From assembly GCA_039105265.1 (NCBI GenBank), contig JAPFFF010000027.1, positions 1,612,001 through 1,676,000 of the forward strand: a DNA stretch of 64,000 nucleotides. The letters are read 5' to 3'. The translations under genes and the position numbers were made by a program. The notes under the pieces are model-generated. The model saw only the letters and a program-made list of their open reading frames with translations. It did no database searches and was not told the DNA's origin. The DNA comes from Tritrichomonas musculus. Taxonomy: Eukaryota > Parabasalia > Tritrichomonadida > Tritrichomonadidae. Numbering within the stretch: the first letter of the stretch is position 1; each line of letters opens with the position of its first letter. Of this stretch, positions 38,714 through 51,600 are shown in pieces.

Positions 38714-38726
38714 AAACTTTTTGATA
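38714..38726 (-). promoter_or_regulatory. upstream motif TATCAAAAAGTTT of TOR
   Basis: Minus-strand TATCAAAAAGTTT, 13 bases before the ATG at 38700. Similar words precede the Piezo, HECT and SQ-repeat genes in the sense direction, so it may be a core promoter element. No published motif is claimed. Confidence 0.35.
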
Positions 38727-39035
38727 CATTTTTTACAACGTTTGAGAGTATAAAATTCAGAAATCGACCAACTTTTTCTAATCAAAATTTATAACTTTTT
38801 GATTTAACTCTCGTCAATAGATTATTTTTAAAAAATACAAATAATAATTAAAGAAAATTAAAAATAAAGAATAAAAATAAAAACAAAAACATCAATTATT
38901 AAAAGAAAGTTAGTATTTTTTTTATAAAATTTGACTAATTTTTTTTTTTTTAAATTTGATTTATAACATTATAGTATGATAAAAAAAAAAAAAAAAAGAA
39001 TTAACATAAATATAACATTAATCACTAAAATCAAA
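38727..39035. other. spacer between Piezo 3' end and TOR
   Basis: Very AT-rich, with A/T homopolymers at about 38940-38952 and 38981-38998. It must hold the Piezo 3' end and part of the TOR promoter. No other feature seen. Confidence 0.5.
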
Positions 39036-42000
39036 TTACAAATCCATACTGCTACTATTTGATAATGGCTGATTATTGTTATTATTATTTGCGTTATTAT
39101 TATTATTATTGTCGTTGTCACCAACATTAATATCGTAAATATTATCATTAAGGTTAAATCTTGGGGCCATATCAGCATAATTTACGCTGAAACGCCTATG
39201 ACTATTTTCATTATAAAATGGATTATGCGCATCGAACCTATTTCTATGCTCCACCAAGCTCTGATCTATATTAGCGTTAGTAATATCAGTAAGCTGAATA
39301 ATTCTTGGTGTAGATCTTAAGTTTTCTAATACCATTTCACTTAATTCAAATTCTTTATCAAGATCACCTTCAAGACGATAAGCCTCGATAGCCATCAAAG
39401 CGTTCAACATCTTTAGTGGGTTATGCATTCTCATAATCCAAAGGTCGGTGAACAAGCCAGCCACCCACATAGTGATAAATTGACCAATTGTAATGACGAT
39501 GAACGCGTAAAGGCCAATAATTCCACCAGTAGAGGTCAATAATGAACCAATCAATTTTGTAGGCGTTGCCTGAGACCAAAGGACGATACGAGTAACATTT
39601 TCCTTGTAAGAATCTTTAATGAAATCAGGCGTGTTTTCAGGATCAGAAGGAACAGTTTCTAAATGCCAATAATCAGAGCCGCCGTTGGATTCTGATGAAT
39701 CAGTACTTGTTAGCCTAAAGATAGCATCATAAAAGTATCCTTTAATGTAGCTGTTTTCATTATCATAAGGCACGTAAATGAACATTGGAATGAAGTTTTT
39801 AATACGAAGCTCAGTTGTTGAACTTGTACTTTTATTTGACAAAAGTTCGGACAAGTTGTACTTTTCGGTTTCATTCAATTTTTCACCAAAAATGTTAAAG
39901 ACAACATTTCGTGCTTTAGCTTTTGTTGTTGCTGTTTTGAAACTCAATGAAATTGTGCCAAATGGAATGAACTCAGATTCATTGTCCTTTAAATGATCAA
40001 TTGCAATATTGTTCGCATCAGGAGTGACAATGAATTCACTCATCGAACTGAAAGGAAAGTCAAGAACTTGAAGCTGACTTATTGACATTGAATAATAAGT
40101 CACTAACGAACTATCATTCATGTTAAAGATTTGTTTTTGCTGACTATCGGTTAATTGAGAATGCTCAACTGTTGTCAAGTATTCATAAAAACTAGAAATA
40201 CCAGCAACACCGAATTTTGACTCAATAATTGAAGCAGGATTGATCGTCGTGGTACTATCTGATGATGAAAGAAGCAACAATGGGAAGAACAATAAGAAAA
40301 TCATTAAGAAAAGGAACAAAACACCAACACAACTGCCTCGTTGTTTTCTAGGTGGGAAGAGGATTGATGTTGCTCTTCTTTGCTTCAATTTGCTTTTAAC
40401 ATGCTCAAGAATGAGCGTGTTGAACAAAGTAACGGATGTTCGATTAGCTATCCATTTCATAACAACAACAATTTCAAATAGGAAAGGACAAGCTCTCAAA
40501 ACGACTTCATAAATGATGATCAAAAGAGGCTTTCCTTTCGATATTTGAGGAGGTTCATGAGGGAATCCAATGTTCATTTGGAATGCCATAAAGAATTGCG
40601 AACAAAGACGACAAAATAGAAAAACACGGAACGACGTATGTTCCCAACATTGCTTCTTTGAAATATGAGGAATTGCAAACAAAATGACAGAGAAAGAAGC
40701 AACAGCAAACAAAACCGAAACAATAAATAAACTAATGGCACTTTTTGATAGATAAGAAATATGAACAGCAAGTAAGAAAAGCATGTAACAAAACAACAAT
40801 AAAACATAAAATGACGAAATAGAAGATGTTCCTGAAACCATCGACATAATGTTTGTTTCGTATTTACTCCAAACACCATAACTAAAGAAGAGAATCAAGA
40901 AGCCAACAAAATCAAACAAGAAGATATAAACAGGGAAGTTCACGCGATAAGGAGAACGATTAGTAATTCTTGAAAAGAATTTGTTATCAATGCATCGATT
41001 GGGCGTGTATGGATGACGTTGAAGATAAGCAACAGAAAGAATAGCAAAATAAAAAATGAATGCATCATAAGTAAAAACATCAGATACATTATTTAAACCT
41101 AAGATTGTTAGAATAGGAATACTTCTTTGCTGTTCACTAGGTGAATTTGCAAAGATTTCTAATTGTTCATCCAAATAAGGAAGCTGAACGAAAAATCGAA
41201 TAAACATAACAGTTATTGAAATAATGAAATAAGGCATGTATGAATGAATCTTCAATGAAATACACATATAAACAATCAATATATATGAAAATGAAATAAT
41301 AGAAGAACTTTGAACAAATGGATAGAAAAATGAAAGAAGAACTAATAAAACAGGAAATATTGTACGTAAAAACATTGATGTATAACGCTTCAATAATTGA
41401 TATCGAAGATTCTTTCGATCTTTCTGAATTTGAAGACGAGAAATTAGTCTGAAATGTTGCTTTATTGAATAAGGAATCGTTTGTGCAAATCTCATCCATT
41501 CTTGTGGAATATCAAGTGATTCAGTTTGCTGATATTGTTGAATCATTACATCATAGAATGCACTTAGTTTTTGAACAGCTGGAAGTGACATTCCTGGTTC
41601 AAGGTTGTAATCAGTAAAATGCATGAAATTCCAAACAATTAAATCAATAATGAAATGCGTTGCTGATCTAAATATTCGTGTAACTGCTTTCAATGCTCGC
41701 TTTCCAAGCGTTTCGTTTTCCTCAGTTATTTCAGTTTCATCTGCTGTATAAGCAAGTCCATTAATTAGGTAATAATCTCTCTTTGTTGCTGGATAAGGAA
41801 CATATGAACCTTCAACAGTTAAAACAACAAAGTCTCCTTGAAGTTTATGAAGTTGAGAATGGAAATAAATACCGATGAATTTTTCATCTTTTGCACGAAT
41901 TTCAGCAAATATTTGTTGTCTTCTTTCACGATAATTCTTTCTTTGACTTTCTCTTAATTGAACTTCTTTAAATTCTCTACTTCTCAGCATTGTTACCAAT

Positions 42001-45000
42001 ATGAATTGATTTATAAAAATCAAAATTCGATGAATAACATATTTTCTTTCAAACACAAAGATTTTATCCAGGATTTTGTGAGTAGGAAACCAAGGCGAGT
42101 GTCTGACTGTTGAGAAGAAGATTGTTGAAATTGTATACATAAGAGCTGCATAATTCAAATAATAATAATCTTGTTGTCTGGACAAAGTTAAAATGATAAT
42201 GATACCAAACAAAATTGTATGAACAGCTGATATGTAATCAAAAATCAACAATGAAAAGATCATAATCATTGGTGCAAAGATTGGAAAAGCGTAAGATGTA
42301 AAGATAGTGTTTCCAAAACCTGGTGTTTCATTCACACCGAATTCTAACAATAAAGTACAAGTCAATAAGTGAAGGAAAGAATGTGCAACATCAATATTAT
42401 TAACTTCATTCAGCATGAAATATTTGGTCACATTATTTACTTCACTGAATGGCAACATCATGAAATACAAAACATAAATGATTAATAAAATCATAATGAT
42501 ATTCAATCCAACTGCCAAGTATCTTTTAATTGACTGCTTCAATGACAAGAATAGAAGAATAACAGCTGATACTGGTGCCAATATTTCATTGGCTTCGAGT
42601 GCTGTAATTGCCAATGAAATCTGAACGAGAACGAGAATGTTTCTCTTTGAAAAATGAGCAATTTTTATTAAAGTGTCATTAAACTCATAATTGATTTGAG
42701 TTACAGATGAGAATGAATAAGCTGCAAGCAGAGTAATAATATTAACTCCTCTTCCAAGCTTTGTTGATACTGCAGGACCAATCAGGTTTGCAATATCGAC
42801 AAATTCTTTGGACGATGGAACAAGTGCAGCAACGGTTTGGAACAAACAACAAATGAGGAAAAGATAATACAAAATATTACCTGCAATTTGACCTTTATCA
42901 GAGAATATTCTAACCGTTCCCATAACCGCCAAAATAATAATATACACAAACGAAGAGGTGTGATTGACAATGACCGAAATAAAGACAGCAATAATGAAGA
43001 AATAAAACGGAAAAATAGACAAAATTGCTACAATAAGATCATAAAATCTTGGCTTGACTCGTTCTTCTTCAACCGTCTCAAATTTGAAAGTGAACGATAT
43101 GATCAAGAGAAAGTAAGTCAAAACTAATAAACCTGCAATGTGGTCATCATCAGAGCCATCCCCAGGAAGACCAAGAATGATTCTAGTTCTCGAAGTCATT
43201 GGCAATTTTCTGAAGTCTTTGAAACTATACAAAATCAAAATTATCAAGTTCGCAAACGCAATTACGCCGTAGATTATGTAGACAGCTTTTCGTCCGCGAT
43301 TTGGTGAATACTTCATCAAATGCATGAGGACTGTGAACAAGATCAAATAGGAGACATTGAAGCACGAATTTTCAATGAAAATGATCGGCAAAACGGCCAA
43401 AATTGGAACGATAGAATTGCAGAAAATGACAATTGATCGCAAAGGAGACAAGAAAATCGACTTGATTAACAAAGCGACGAAGAAAAGCATGAATACCGGC
43501 CACAAAGCTTTATAAATGGGATCATTTTTAGGATCAATTGGAATGAAGAACAAGTCATATATGCTTTCATCGATCTCAACAAAAGATGTATAACGAATCA
43601 AAAGAGTCACAATCATTTGACAAACCGCCGAAATAGAAGTAACAACCATCAACAGCCTCCATGCGATTTTATTGAAGATTCCGCAGACAGCAAAAATGAC
43701 AGAAAATGTCAAAATTGTATTCGTCAAAATGGAAGGATACATCGATGCAAACAACGAAGCCATCGTGTAAAAACCAAGCAACAAAATGACACCGAAAATG
43801 TTCTGAACTTTACTGAAAATAGCTCGTGGAGCAATTGGATTTGGCGACTGATGAAGAACTGGAGCAGAAGAAGCAGGTAAAATTCTAGCATTTTCAGACA
43901 TGGAAGGAATTTCAATTGAATTCGTTAGATCTTGATGCTGTTCATTTTCAACATTCAACGAAAGTTGTGATTTTGCATGCTCATTTGCTGTTGACAAAGG
44001 AAGTTCAAAGACAGGCGCTGAAGAAGCTACATTTCCTGGCTTCTCAGAAGCAACGAGAGCAGAAATCATGTCTTTATCTTCCGTTCTGAAGTAGTTTCCG
44101 TTTGCATTTGAAAGGAAAAGTGCAGAAACGCTTGTCAGAACAAACGGCACGACTAAAGTGATATCTGATCGATATGAGTAGACAGATGAAAAACAACACA
44201 TGAAGAGCTGTGTGACAACAGTGCAGACATTCACTACAAACGTGTAGGGAACAATTAAGGCCATTCTTTTGTTTTCAAAAAATGACGGAACTAAACCTGC
44301 AATTAAGCCAACAAAAGAAACCCACGTTAAATCACACAGTGAGAAAAAGATGGAGGAAACAATGACAAAAAAGGGGGCAAAGGCACTGATGAAAAATGGT
44401 GGCCTGTACTTGCTAACAATTCGAATGGCGGCTGCTTGATTTTTGAATGTGTTTGCTAAATAAAGAGATGAGATGTATCCGGCAATGCAAACTGTAACAA
44501 TTCGAGCCCATCGAGGAATAGATGATAATTCAATTGTAATAATTAAGTCGGAAGCAATTAAGACTAAAAATGCTGATAATCCAATTATGAATAATATCCA
44601 GAAAACCATCGCAACTATGTAATGAAATGAATTCTTGCAAAGACCAACTAAAAGACAAATAATTCCAAATAACAATGGCATGAATAATAAATATTTGTGC
44701 GGAGAAAAACTAACTGCTAATGAAAGATCGATTAAAAATATAATTAAAATTGGCCTGGAAAAAGTTGCTAAAAGAGCTGCTTTGGCACGTCTAAACCACA
44801 TATCTGATATCAAAAGAGTGATTGGTATAAATATAATATCGATTATTGCCGTTGCAACAAAAACATATAAAATATTATTCAAATACGGCTTTTCTTGGTA
44901 TGAATAAATATCAAAATAATGTAAAATTGAAGGAAGAGATTTGATTGTACCTGATTTCGTTAAATAAAACATTGAAACATGTCCAATAATGTAAAATATC

Positions 45001-45305
45001 GAATAAATTAAGGATAATAAGAAAATAATAAAAGGAGCGCTGGATTTTCTATTTGCAAAAATTTTAGGAGAGTTTACAGAGGATGAATATACTACTGTAA
45101 AAATAAAATGAATAATTGTATTCGCAGTAGATCCCATACTGGATATCGGGATCCAGCATAAAACTGGTAGAATATCAAAAAAACAGAAGTATTTATTAAT
45201 ATTAAAAGATGAGGCAATCGATTGCGTTATACTTCCGTCTTCGCGATGGATAAAAGGCATCATTTCTTCATTTAAGAGAGGTAAAGTAGACGTTTTAAAA
45301 GTCAT
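39036..45305 (-). CDS. PIEZO: Piezo mechanosensitive cation channel
   Basis: 2089 residues, ATG at 45305, shorter than animal Piezo1 (about 2500). More than 30 hydrophobic segments occupy most of the length. Residues about 1604-1615 read PFLFEIVVVMKW, a perfect match to the Piezo signature PF(X2)E(X6)W of the anchor region. Next come an extracellular cap-like region without long hydrophobic runs (about 1640-1900), a last membrane helix (about 1920-1945) and the conserved C-terminus DLWIMRMHNPLKMLNALMAI ... GDLDKEFELSEMVLENLRS. Piezo trimers open under membrane tension and pass Ca and Na. The tail ends in an Asn-rich run. The gene shares a 356-bp divergent upstream region with the HECT gene. 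Assignment is firm; gating is inferred from the family. Confidence 0.93.
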   Translation of the reverse strand: MTFKTSTLPLLNEEMMPFIHREDGSITQSIASSFNINKYFCFFDILPVLCWIPISSMGSTANTIIHFIFTVVYSSSVNSPKIFANRKSSAPFIIFLLSLIYSIFYIIGHVSMFYLTKSGTIKSLPSILHYFDIYSYQEKPYLNNILYVFVATAIIDIIFIPITLLISDMWFRRAKAALLATFSRPILIIFLIDLSLAVSFSPHKYLLFMPLLFGIICLLVGLCKNSFHYIVAMVFWILFIIGLSAFLVLIASDLIITIELSSIPRWARIVTVCIAGYISSLYLANTFKNQAAAIRIVSKYRPPFFISAFAPFFVIVSSIFFSLCDLTWVSFVGLIAGLVPSFFENKRMALIVPYTFVVNVCTVVTQLFMCCFSSVYSYRSDITLVVPFVLTSVSALFLSNANGNYFRTEDKDMISALVASEKPGNVASSAPVFELPLSTANEHAKSQLSLNVENEQHQDLTNSIEIPSMSENARILPASSAPVLHQSPNPIAPRAIFSKVQNIFGVILLLGFYTMASLFASMYPSILTNTILTFSVIFAVCGIFNKIAWRLLMVVTSISAVCQMIVTLLIRYTSFVEIDESIYDLFFIPIDPKNDPIYKALWPVFMLFFVALLIKSIFLSPLRSIVIFCNSIVPILAVLPIIFIENSCFNVSYLILFTVLMHLMKYSPNRGRKAVYIIYGVIAFANLIILILYSFKDFRKLPMTSRTRIILGLPGDGSDDDHIAGLLVLTYFLLIISFTFKFETVEEERVKPRFYDLIVAILSIFPFYFFIIAVFISVIVNHTSSFVYIIILAVMGTVRIFSDKGQIAGNILYYLFLICCLFQTVAALVPSSKEFVDIANLIGPAVSTKLGRGVNIITLLAAYSFSSVTQINYEFNDTLIKIAHFSKRNILVLVQISLAITALEANEILAPVSAVILLFLSLKQSIKRYLAVGLNIIMILLIIYVLYFMMLPFSEVNNVTKYFMLNEVNNIDVAHSFLHLLTCTLLLEFGVNETPGFGNTIFTSYAFPIFAPMIMIFSLLIFDYISAVHTILFGIIIILTLSRQQDYYYLNYAALMYTISTIFFSTVRHSPWFPTHKILDKIFVFERKYVIHRILIFINQFILVTMLRSREFKEVQLRESQRKNYRERRQQIFAEIRAKDEKFIGIYFHSQLHKLQGDFVVLTVEGSYVPYPATKRDYYLINGLAYTADETEITEENETLGKRALKAVTRIFRSATHFIIDLIVWNFMHFTDYNLEPGMSLPAVQKLSAFYDVMIQQYQQTESLDIPQEWMRFAQTIPYSIKQHFRLISRLQIQKDRKNLRYQLLKRYTSMFLRTIFPVLLVLLSFFYPFVQSSSIISFSYILIVYMCISLKIHSYMPYFIISITVMFIRFFVQLPYLDEQLEIFANSPSEQQRSIPILTILGLNNVSDVFTYDAFIFYFAILSVAYLQRHPYTPNRCIDNKFFSRITNRSPYRVNFPVYIFLFDFVGFLILFFSYGVWSKYETNIMSMVSGTSSISSFYVLLLFCYMLFLLAVHISYLSKSAISLFIVSVLFAVASFSVILFAIPHISKKQCWEHTSFRVFLFCRLCSQFFMAFQMNIGFPHEPPQISKGKPLLIIIYEVVLRACPFLFEIVVVMKWIANRTSVTLFNTLILEHVKSKLKQRRATSILFPPRKQRGSCVGVLFLFLMIFLLFFPLLLLSSSDSTTTINPASIIESKFGVAGISSFYEYLTTVEHSQLTDSQQKQIFNMNDSSLVTYYSMSISQLQVLDFPFSSMSEFIVTPDANNIAIDHLKDNESEFIPFGTISLSFKTATTKAKARNVVFNIFGEKLNETEKYNLSELLSNKSTSSTTELRIKNFIPMFIYVPYDNENSYIKGYFYDAIFRLTSTDSSESNGGSDYWHLETVPSDPENTPDFIKDSYKENVTRIVLWSQATPTKLIGSLLTSTGGIIGLYAFIVITIGQFITMWVAGLFTDLWIMRMHNPLKMLNALMAIEAYRLEGDLDKEFELSEMVLENLRSTPRIIQLTDITNANIDQSLVEHRNRFDAHNPFYNENSHRRFSVNYADMAPRFNLNDNIYDINVGDNDNNNNNNANNNNNNQPLSNSSSMDL

Positions 45306-45661
45306 TTTGAAAATAGAAGATTTTAAAAATTATTTTTGATAACCCGATAGATTTAGCAGATTAAATTCTTTCAAAGTCCGATATTATGCTTTTTTACATT
45401 TTTGTCAAATTTGACTAAAATTTTAATTTATATTTTATGTATAATGATTTTAGATAATTTTTAATTTTCATATATAATAAAAAATATCCAAAAAAAGTAA
45501 CTCATAATAATATTTAGGCATAATAATAATATTTACAAACGTACAAATTTGTTTACTTTACTCCCAAAAACTCATTATATTTTTGAGATTATTGGGGAAA
45601 AAAGTTATTCAAAAAAAAAAAATGATTATAACGTATTCAAAAGTTTGAGATAGAAAATCAC
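45306..45661. promoter_or_regulatory. divergent promoter region, Piezo and HECT genes
   Basis: The 356 bp between two divergent ATGs must hold both promoters. On the minus strand GTTATCAAAAAT lies about 27 bp before the Piezo ATG (45332-45343). On the plus strand TATTCAAAAGTTT lies 15 bp before the HECT ATG (45634-45646). These resemble TATCAAAAAGTTT upstream of TOR. Confidence 0.45.
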
Positions 45662-48600
45662 ATGGGGCATGAACAATCGAGAGCCCCACAAATTAGAGGC
45701 AACTATGATTTTTCAACAAACAATCTCGACAGCGTTTTCGAAGTTGGGTATGATGAACAAATATCCATTAATGATATTTTATCTACGCTGGTATTTGACA
45801 ATATATCACAAAAAAATAGCAGAATGACACTTCCGAGCGAATCTATGCTCATAAATATTATTTTAAGTAGTAATGTTTTTACTCGATCAAATAGTTCTAA
45901 AGATGTATGGCATGACATTTTGTCTCCTTTATTCATCGGATCGACAGAATCACTTCCTTATATACAACAATTACTATCTTCATTTTTCCAATCTCTAAAA
46001 GACAGATCGAATAATATATACGAAAAAGAAAGAGCAGCAAGAACAGCAATTCAAAACAAACTTAACGATGAAAAACGAACAATTATAACTCTTCATAATC
46101 CTAAAGAAAAAATACGATTTGAAATAAAAGACAGCGACTTATCCAGAATGAAATCCCAAAATGATATAATCAAGTTTATTATATCATTCATTAATCAATA
46201 TGTAAAAACTGTTTTTTTTCCGAACATCAGATATTTTCCACTATCAGAGATTATTTGCAATTTTTTAAGGAAATCACCAAAAACTCAATTCGCATATATT
46301 ACGTTCAAATGGGGAATTGCCGCAGCTGATTTATCTCCCTTGATTGATGGCTTCGTACAACTTATTAAAAACGCAATTTACGAAGAACCGAATCCCAAAA
46401 AAATTAATTTCAATTTACAATCATTATCAAACGAACTTCCAAACGTCCCTTTAACCAACTCAACCTACGTTCCTTCAGCAGCCTCACTCATTGGAACATC
46501 GGTTCTACCGAAGGTTGAACTCTCTGCACACTCGAGTACTTCTTCTCTTTACTCAGATGGCAAAAATTTGTATTTTTTAGGGAGACGAGCCACACTAATC
46601 ATTGTCAGTTTATCGAAGAACATACCGAAAATAATCCAAAGGACGAAAATTGTAGAATTAAAAGTTTCAGAAAAAGATAAAAATAGTCTTTGTCTTTCAG
46701 GAAGCAACAACTTTTTAATAATAACAAGTAAAAGCACTTCTCTTATGATTATGTTTAAATTGAATCCATTAGTTCGAATCAGCAAGATGCCAACCTATCA
46801 GTCCAACAACTTTTTCAGTACACCTAAACTGAAGCACCCTTATGTCAGCGATGGCAAGTTCATTTATTGCGTTGATTCGACCAAAAGAATTTCAATTTTT
46901 GTGATTGAAAATTCTCTTTTTATTAAATTTCAAAGATATATTGATTTTCAATCAAGTAATGCACCACTTATTGTTCCTTACGATAGAGCTCTCGTTCCCA
47001 AAGAATGGCTGAATCAATCTGCCATTTTTTCAAACGGTGTTGTTTTTTCTTTCCTTGTTTTAAGAAGGGCCGATCACGCCAATTTTTCCTATTTTATGCG
47101 TCACTTTTCATTGGTTGATGGATCACATATATCTGACATCTCATTGTCCTTGAAATGGCCAATTCTATCGTTATCCGTTGATCCATGGAATAATTGTGTT
47201 TGGGCAATTTCGCCAAACAACAATGAAGTCACGATTTTGAAGATGAATTTGACTTGTTCATCACCACCTTGGTTTACTGGCTCTGGTTCTTATCCACCTC
47301 CACAATTTTCGACGGTTGTTCATACGTTAACAGACACAGATTCTTTGGAATCAGCAACTGTAGGCATTTGCAACTTTTTGAATTTCTATTCATATCACTT
47401 TTTCGATCTATCGTTCCGTGGTTGTATCAATAATCCTCAATATAACGTCAACATTGCACATGCCTTTGCACCGTGCACGAATGAAGCAATTCATTCATTA
47501 ATCAATGGAATTAATTACTTCATTAAGATCTTCATTGATATGAACACCACGAAAATCATTGCTTCAAACAAAGTGAAAAATGGACTCGTTTCTTTGATTC
47601 GTTTGTTGCAATACAATTTGATGAATTTCGAGACAAGAATCATTGATGAATCCAGACACAAAGTCATTCTTCTTGACTCCGCCAAAGAGATAATTGACAC
47701 ACTAGTCAGCATTCTTAATAATACAGCATTGTCATTCGTTCACAGACTTGTTTGTTTCATTTTTGTCAGCTGTTTCTCAAATATATTCAAAAATGATCGT
47801 TCTTACTGTTCAAAAGTTTTTTCTATCATTTACAGCTTGATGCCTGATGATTTTATTTTTTACATGCTTCAACAATTGCATTATTCGCCACTTTTTCCTT
47901 ATTGTTTCTCACCAAGCTTGACGAAAATCATTCTTTCGCCGATATTCAAATCATATGCAATATCGGCACCAAATCAACTTGAATTGATTTCGATTTTTCA
48001 TCGAAATATAATGTATGAAATGTACTTCATTTACTCAACGTCACCTATTGATATCGACGACAATAACAATGACAATTTGGCAATTCAGGACACTTTTTAT
48101 GAGTTCATTTCTTTGATGCTCGAACAAATGTCAAGTTTTCTATCGTCTTTATCTAGTAATTATAACGAATATTCACTCCAAAGATCGTCTTTTTTTATCT
48201 TTTTTAGTAAATGGATCATTCTTTTCCAGCCGTTTTCGAACTTTTCGAGAGTGTCGTCGACAATGGCTTCAATGTTGAAGCCACTTTATTTATCAATGAC
48301 TTCGAAAATCAATGAATTTCAACTCGATTCACCAATTCGAAAAGACAAGAAAGGTTTTCATACGATTTTTTTATTATTTTTTGAAATCTTTTCCGTTTAC
48401 GTGGATTCAATTGTATCCCTCCTTGATGGCGGTTCTGAGTTGAGTGATACAACACGTTATTCGTGGCTAATTCGACCGACAATTTCATCGCAGATCACTC
48501 TAAGTAAGATCGATGAGGTAATGACGTCTGTTTTTAAGAACAAGTCTGTTTCTGAGGATGCAAAGAAGATGTTGAAGAAAGGACTGAGTTTCAACATTTT

Positions 48601-51600
48601 CCAAGAGAAGAACTTTTTAAAGAAAATCAGAGAAGATGAATTTTTAACTTCAATAATATCAATGAATGAATCGGAAACAATCAATTCTTTATTCAACTTT
48701 TTGTATGAAACCGTTCCTAACCGTTTTAGTAAGAAGCTTACAGATAGTGAAAGACACTTTGAACGAATTGTTTTTGCTGCGTTCATGAAACAACTCGGCC
48801 TCTTTCAAGAAGTTCTTGATCTTCAAGAGAACCTTAAATCATCATTGAAAAGGAAGAAGAATTTCAATTCTAAAATAGTTCAAATCAATGACGATAATGA
48901 TGATGCCGACGATGATAACGATAACGATACAACTAGTGACGAATCTAAGAAAAATAACACTAAAAATAGAGGACCTGTAATTACTCATTATACGAAGCAA
49001 ATTATGGAGGCTCTTTATCGAGTTAGAATGCTTTTAAAGATGTCCAAACAAGCAACAAAGCAACTCGAAGTTGATCAACAAAATGACTTAGTAACACCTG
49101 CTTCTGAATCCCTAAAACAGAACTTTAAAAAGTATCGTGAAGAAATCATTCGAAAATGCATTTTTTTGCTTCATATTGAACCTTGTTTACGTTTTCAATG
49201 GGAGTCATTTGAGCAAGCTTTTCCTGACTTTTTGAAACGTATCCAAAAGTTCATGGTGTCAGAAATATCACTTGATCAATATATTATTTTAATTAGTACA
49301 TCTGAACGATCAAGATTGAATGTGGCTCTCGGACTTGAGTTGATTAATGACATTTTAATGAGTAATTGTGAGGAATTCTGCAAATATTATTTGATTGAAA
49401 AACTTGCATCGTCATCGAATTTTCTGACATTTTTGACAGCTGTTTCTGATGATTCCTTTAATGATGCTGCTAAATCTTGCATTAGTACAATTGAGGCTCT
49501 TTTAAAATTACTTAATAACTTGATGAAATCGAACAATTGTTTGAACACACAAGTTGTTTTTTATTTAAATTTGATTTTAATGATAAAAAAAGTTGAAGGA
49601 AATCTCATTTTTGAGTCCATTTCTAACTTGATATCAACAATATCTAGTCTTAAGAACTCGATTAGTGAGAATAACTATAAATCATACATGGCATTCATCG
49701 CAACCACACTTTATACGTTATATATGAATGATAAAAACATCATTAAAAAGGTTGAATTTCAAAGATTGATTAAATCAATTTTTCCTAGAGACACATTGAC
49801 AGAAAAAAATTTATCTATAGCACAAATTTGCTTTAGAATGAATACACCAATTTTATTTACAATACAAGATGTAATTAATTTATTTACAAAACTTCAGCCT
49901 GAATTTTATTATTCAGCTGGAAATTTGTTATGCGATTTATTAATTCAAAATCCAACATGTGAAGACTACTACATTTGGATACTGACTGAAATATCACATA
50001 TTTGTTCAGGAATGAATTCTTCATTAATGTCTTCATTTTCATTAGTAACTGAATGTGATCCATTGAAATATTCGACGGTTAAAACACCAGGCGCTTTGTT
50101 AAATGGTGCAGCAACATTGATCTACATTTGTCGAAGCATTCTTCAAAAGGAAGGAACAACAGCATGTCGTTATATGAATGAAATTTTTGAAGATATTCTT
50201 TCAACAACAGAAGAAGATTCACATTTAAATAAAAAAGTTCTTCTGTTTGGAGTTTTCGCTGTTCTTTCCAACTCAATAAATGTGACTGGCGTGAATACTT
50301 TAATAAGTCATCCCGGAACAAATAACATTTATTTTATTGATTCTAAAAATGACAACGGTTATTTGTGTTGGCAACTTCCAATTGAAGGACGATCTGTATT
50401 AAATGAAGTTCGAGATACATCATCATTGAAACCAATTCCATTCATTCCATTTACTACACAAATGTTTACAAATGTAAATCTTTTAATTCCTTATTTTGTG
50501 AAATATTTGTTCTCAAAAAAAGATTCTGTTTCTGATGAAGCTTTGTCATTTTATGTACTTTCATCATTGAAGGAATATATTAATAATCATGACTTCCTTG
50601 TTAAAATAATTAATCAAATCCTTCAATATCCAATTCGTCAAATTTCATTTGGTGATTCATCCAATGATTTTCTTTATTTACTGAAAAAACATTTGTTACT
50701 TAATTCCGATGGCTTCTTCTCACCAAGCATTCCTCTCAGCAGCGAGAAAACATGTTTTTATGATGTTTCGTACTTAACAAGTAATACTAGACGATTTTGT
50801 TCAATTAATCAAACTACATTGAAATCAAATGCTGGAATTAATTTATTCCTTTCAAATATTTTACGTTATGATACAAATATTTCTCTTACATTGACTCTTC
50901 CTTCCTCAAATACAACTTTTGATGCAGGCCTTTATATGCCTTCAATGCAGCAGAATCATTGTAAAGCAGTCATGATTAAATCACAAAATAACGGAGCTGA
51001 AGCTTTTCTTATGAATTCTCAGCAAGAAACAATTAAATTGTCACACATATCACACACAATTACAATTAAATATTTCCCATCAATTAAGCAAGCTATTATT
51101 ACCAATACCGAAACTAATGACATAATGAAGATGCAATTTTCAGCACCAGATGCTGTTTTCTTTGTAGTTTTGTACCAGAATTCGTCCATTAATTTCTCCT
51201 TCAGTGACAATGATGCAACCATTTCACGTAGTTCACTTAACTTATTACAAAATCATTCCAATTTGCCTTCTTTAACTGATGAGAAAGACAATCCATTGAA
51301 CACTAAAAAAATTACATTTGGAATGCCTCCTTCTAATGAAATCATTGAATATATAAATCCTGGAATTGAACATTCATTACAAACTATAACTATTTCAATC
51401 ATGGGATTAGAACCACCAAAATATGCTTCCGTTCCTTTTAAAGAGTCTTCTTATTTAGGGTTTCCAATTCCTCCAAATCTTCTCTTTCAGAATCCGAAAG
51501 ATAGTCTCATTTCAATGATTTTTAAAGCAAGGCCATGCCATTCTATTTCTTCATCTTCTTCTGGCACTTTAACACCAAGCATCATTTCGAAGAAAGTCGG

